In this document: positions 29,738 to 31,054 of the stretch, piece after piece
How the letters are laid out: each line of letters begins with the position of its first letter
Numbering within the stretch: the first letter of the stretch is position 1
Position numbers and translations under genes: made by a program
Notes under the pieces: generated by a model
Database searches by the model: none
Told to the model about the DNA's origin: nothing
The model's input: the letters and a program-made list of their open reading frames with translations, nothing else
Source: a virus
Length of the DNA: 31,054 nt
Direction: 5' to 3' (one strand)
IMG/VR virus record: IMGVR_UViG_3300030002_000081
Location: 1 to 31,054 of that record

Positions 29738-30217
29738 CTATTTGATTTTAGGCATTGCGGCGAAATTGATTTCTTCGTCATCGCCCTTGCCAGTTGACAC
29801 TTTAGGCATTTTAGACTTGATCTTATTGCCCACCGTAGCCTCTGTTAGCTGGGCTGAAGCATCGCGGGCTTCCATGTTGCGTACTTCTTTCGCGATCGCT
29901 TTCGCACTATCCGCAATGTCGCTATTCAGCACTTTGATGTGACCGTTGTCAATATGCTGTTTAAAAATTCGATGGTCTTTTAATTCCGCGTAAGCCGCAT
30001 CTGTGATCGGAGTAACAACCCCTTCCGATGTCCACAGCGGGTGACCAGCGTCATCTTTTGACATTTCACCGACACCGCTGGTCAAACTGGGAAGACCTGC
30101 ACCGCCTCGGATATAGATGCGTTTTCGTTCACTCGGAAGGTCGCCTTTACCAGCGTCACCACTGTAAAACGTGTACGCCACGTCGCCGGTCATGGTAGAT
30201 AATACATATACAGTCAT
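29738..30217 (-). CDS. Head-associated protein of unknown function
   Basis: 159 residues. N-terminus TVYVLSTMTGDVAYTFYSGD, IYIRGGAGLPSLTSG and GVVTPITDAAYAELKDHRIFKQHIDNGHIKVLN matches small phage proteins next to DUF2184 capsid genes. The rest is helical and charged (AKAIAKEVRNMEARDASAQLTEATVGNKIKSKMPK), possibly flexible. May be a head decoration or assembly protein. Own promoter at 30299-30328; AAGGA ribosome site. Confidence 0.75.
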   Translation of the reverse strand: MTVYVLSTMTGDVAYTFYSGDAGKGDLPSERKRIYIRGGAGLPSLTSGVGEMSKDDAGHPLWTSEGVVTPITDAAYAELKDHRIFKQHIDNGHIKVLNSDIADSAKAIAKEVRNMEARDASAQLTEATVGNKIKSKMPKVSTGKGDDEEINFAAMPKIK

Positions 30218-30246
30218 TTTTATTCCTTTGTGGTCCTATTTATGTT

Positions 30247-30274
30247 ATCCATTAGCCCCCACAGCCCAATGGAT
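30247..30274. repeat. Inverted repeat in the leader of the 29738 gene
   Basis: ATCCATT (30247-30253) and AATGGAT (30268-30274) with a 14-base C-rich centre, followed by TTTTAC on the + strand. On the - strand it is a leader hairpin between the promoter and the ribosome site; on the + strand it would act as a weak terminator. Confidence 0.6.
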
Positions 30275-30298
30275 TTTTACTTTATTTCATGCACCCTT

Positions 30299-30328
30299 AT
30301 TATACCACAAAGTTGGGTTTAGTGTCAA
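30299..30328 (-). promoter_or_regulatory. Late sigma-70 promoter upstream of the head-tail genes
   Basis: Read on the - strand: TTGACA 30328-30323, 18-base spacer, TATAAT 30304-30299 with TGTGG before it. The TGTGGTATAAT stretch is identical to that of the + strand promoter at 3045-3073. Start near 30292; expresses the genes from 30217 leftward, independent of the capsid gene. Confidence 0.87.
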
Positions 30329-30340
30329 TATGCACATATG

Positions 30341-30368
30341 CTGAAAGCCCCGGTTAGGAGGCTTTCAG
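30341..30368. terminator. Hairpin after the major capsid gene
   Basis: CTGAAAGCC (30341-30349) pairs with GGCTTTCAG (30360-30368), loop 10 bases. It lies 22 bases after the capsid stop on the - strand, just upstream of the next promoter. The T-rich tail (AATTTATTT) is on the + strand side, so on the - strand it may attenuate or protect the 3' end rather than fully terminate. Confidence 0.72.
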
Positions 30369-30390
30369 AATTTATTTCAAACTGCTTAGC

Positions 30391-31054
30391 TTAGATACCC
30401 GTGTAGCGAATTACCGCCCATGGACGTTTCAGCATTACACCAGCTGTGGCGTTGGAAAAACCTTCGACATAGCTTTTGATGCGTTTTTCAACGCCCAGAG
30501 TATACAATTTGTTAGGAACTACCTGCACAAACGTTTGACCACCGTCACTTGAGCCATCTTCGGACGAGTCGATCTTATCCGCAAACAACACAAAACCATC
30601 AGCGCCGCCATTTGCACCATTAAGCTCTGGAGCTGAGATAATGGTGATCTTTTTGTAGGTCTGAGTCAGCCAATCACGAACTGAAATGCCGAAATCAGAC
30701 GTTACGGTCAGGAAATCAACCTTGGCGGTAGGGAGAACCAAAGTTAGTTCGGTAGTTTCTGGGTCGATGATATCTTGGGACTGGGTGCGCAGCGCAGCCA
30801 CAGCAACACGGATATCGGCAGTGATCTGCAGGAACGTCTTAGTGTTCCAAGTAGACCCTGATACTGACACCCAAGCCGGGAGGTTTGGATCGTTAAGGAA
30901 ACCAAACGTACGGTTGTTGCCGTTGTTCCAGCCATAGAAGCCCACTGCGTTTCGGAAAGTTTCCAAAGAGATGGAACAGGCTTGGCGTTTTTCTTCAGCG
31001 GATGACAGACGCATCGCAGCGGAACGGCCTTCTTCCAACATACCTACCTGAATA
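30391..31054 (-). CDS. Major capsid protein, DUF2184-like (partial, 5' part outside window)
   Basis: The last 220 or so residues are visible; the frame stays open to the window end, and upstream codons (IQVG) continue the protein, so the ATG at 31041 is internal. Segments GMLEEGRSAAMRLSSAEEKRQACSIS, ETFRNAVGFYGWNNGNNRTFGFLNDPNLP, FLQITADIRVAVAALRTQSQDIIDPETTELTLVLP and VGVEKRI-like LGVEKRIKSYVEGFSNATAGVMLKRPWAVIRYTGI fit the DUF2184 capsid family (HK97 fold) of several myo- and siphoviruses. A hairpin follows the stop. Confidence 0.9.
   Translation of the reverse strand, partial: IQVGMLEEGRSAAMRLSSAEEKRQACSISLETFRNAVGFYGWNNGNNRTFGFLNDPNLPAWVSVSGSTWNTKTFLQITADIRVAVAALRTQSQDIIDPETTELTLVLPTAKVDFLTVTSDFGISVRDWLTQTYKKITIISAPELNGANGGADGFVLFADKIDSSEDGSSDGGQTFVQVVPNKLYTLGVEKRIKSYVEGFSNATAGVMLKRPWAVIRYTGI

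Noticed and set aside
30744-30935. Small frame inside the capsid gene
   Set aside because: Out-of-frame shadow of the DUF2184 capsid coding sequence.
1-31054. tRNA genes, CRISPR arrays, insertion sequences, integrase or attachment sites
   Set aside because: No cloverleaf, regularly spaced repeats, transposase or recombinase motifs were seen; the absence supports a lytic phage but the rest of the genome is not visible.

Overview
The window is part of the genome of a tailed, contractile-tail (myovirus-type) double-stranded DNA phage. Host-type sigma-70 promoters with near-consensus hexamers, Shine-Dalgarno sites, LydA-type holin, exported proteins with Sec signals and the tail-fibre/chaperone style all point to a Gram-negative, probably gammaproteobacterial, host. 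There are no tRNAs, rRNAs, CRISPR arrays, insertion sequences, integrase or repressor in view.

Layout. Positions 1-12265 carry the DNA-metabolism genes, all on the + strand and packed into several promoter-defined operons: SNF2-like helicase; two unknown/conserved phage proteins; two ssDNA-binding-type proteins; a family A DNA polymerase with 3'-5' exonuclease; a Dam-like adenine methyltransferase; then PurZ-MazZ-DatZ, a VRR-NUC nuclease and a DUF6378-like protein; an exported protein; an ATP-dependent DNA ligase; and finally a promoter-gene-gene-terminator cassette of two small exported cysteine-containing proteins. A bidirectional terminator at 12270-12302 separates this from 12302-31054, all on the - strand, which holds virion and lysis genes. 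In transcription order (right to left): major capsid protein (cut by the window end), a head protein, head-tail adaptor/neck/terminator proteins, sheath, tube, central spike, Dit-like protein, chaperone-like protein, a second tube-like protein, tape measure, hub, plug, gp25-like wedge, baseplate J, DUF2612-like protein, four fibre/receptor-binding genes with a fibre chaperone, then holin and a spanin-like protein. No terminase, portal or endolysin is in view.

Most important result. The PurZ (Ser in place of the PurA catalytic Asp, in an FGSTGKG loop), the MazG-type MazZ and the HD-type DatZ form the 2-aminoadenine (base Z) cassette, and the family A polymerase has unusual residues at several positions that are nearly invariant in PolA, consistent with the DpoZ clade. 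The sequence therefore predicts a phage whose DNA has Z in place of A: MazZ supplies dGMP from dGTP, PurZ plus host PurB and kinases make dZTP, DatZ removes dATP, and the polymerase incorporates Z. As far as I recall, the described Z phages are mainly siphoviruses, so the contractile tail, and an adenine-N6 methyltransferase next to the cassette, make this genome interesting.

Regulation. Each promoter I could find has a strong -35/-10 pair, and several are interwoven with inverted repeats or terminator-like hairpins (1-37, 1779-1794, 3054-3067, 11455-11501, 25733-25783). Late - strand promoters share the extended -10 context of the early + strand promoters, so timing is not explained by promoter class. 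Function calls are from motif and pattern recognition by eye; no database or structure search was run.
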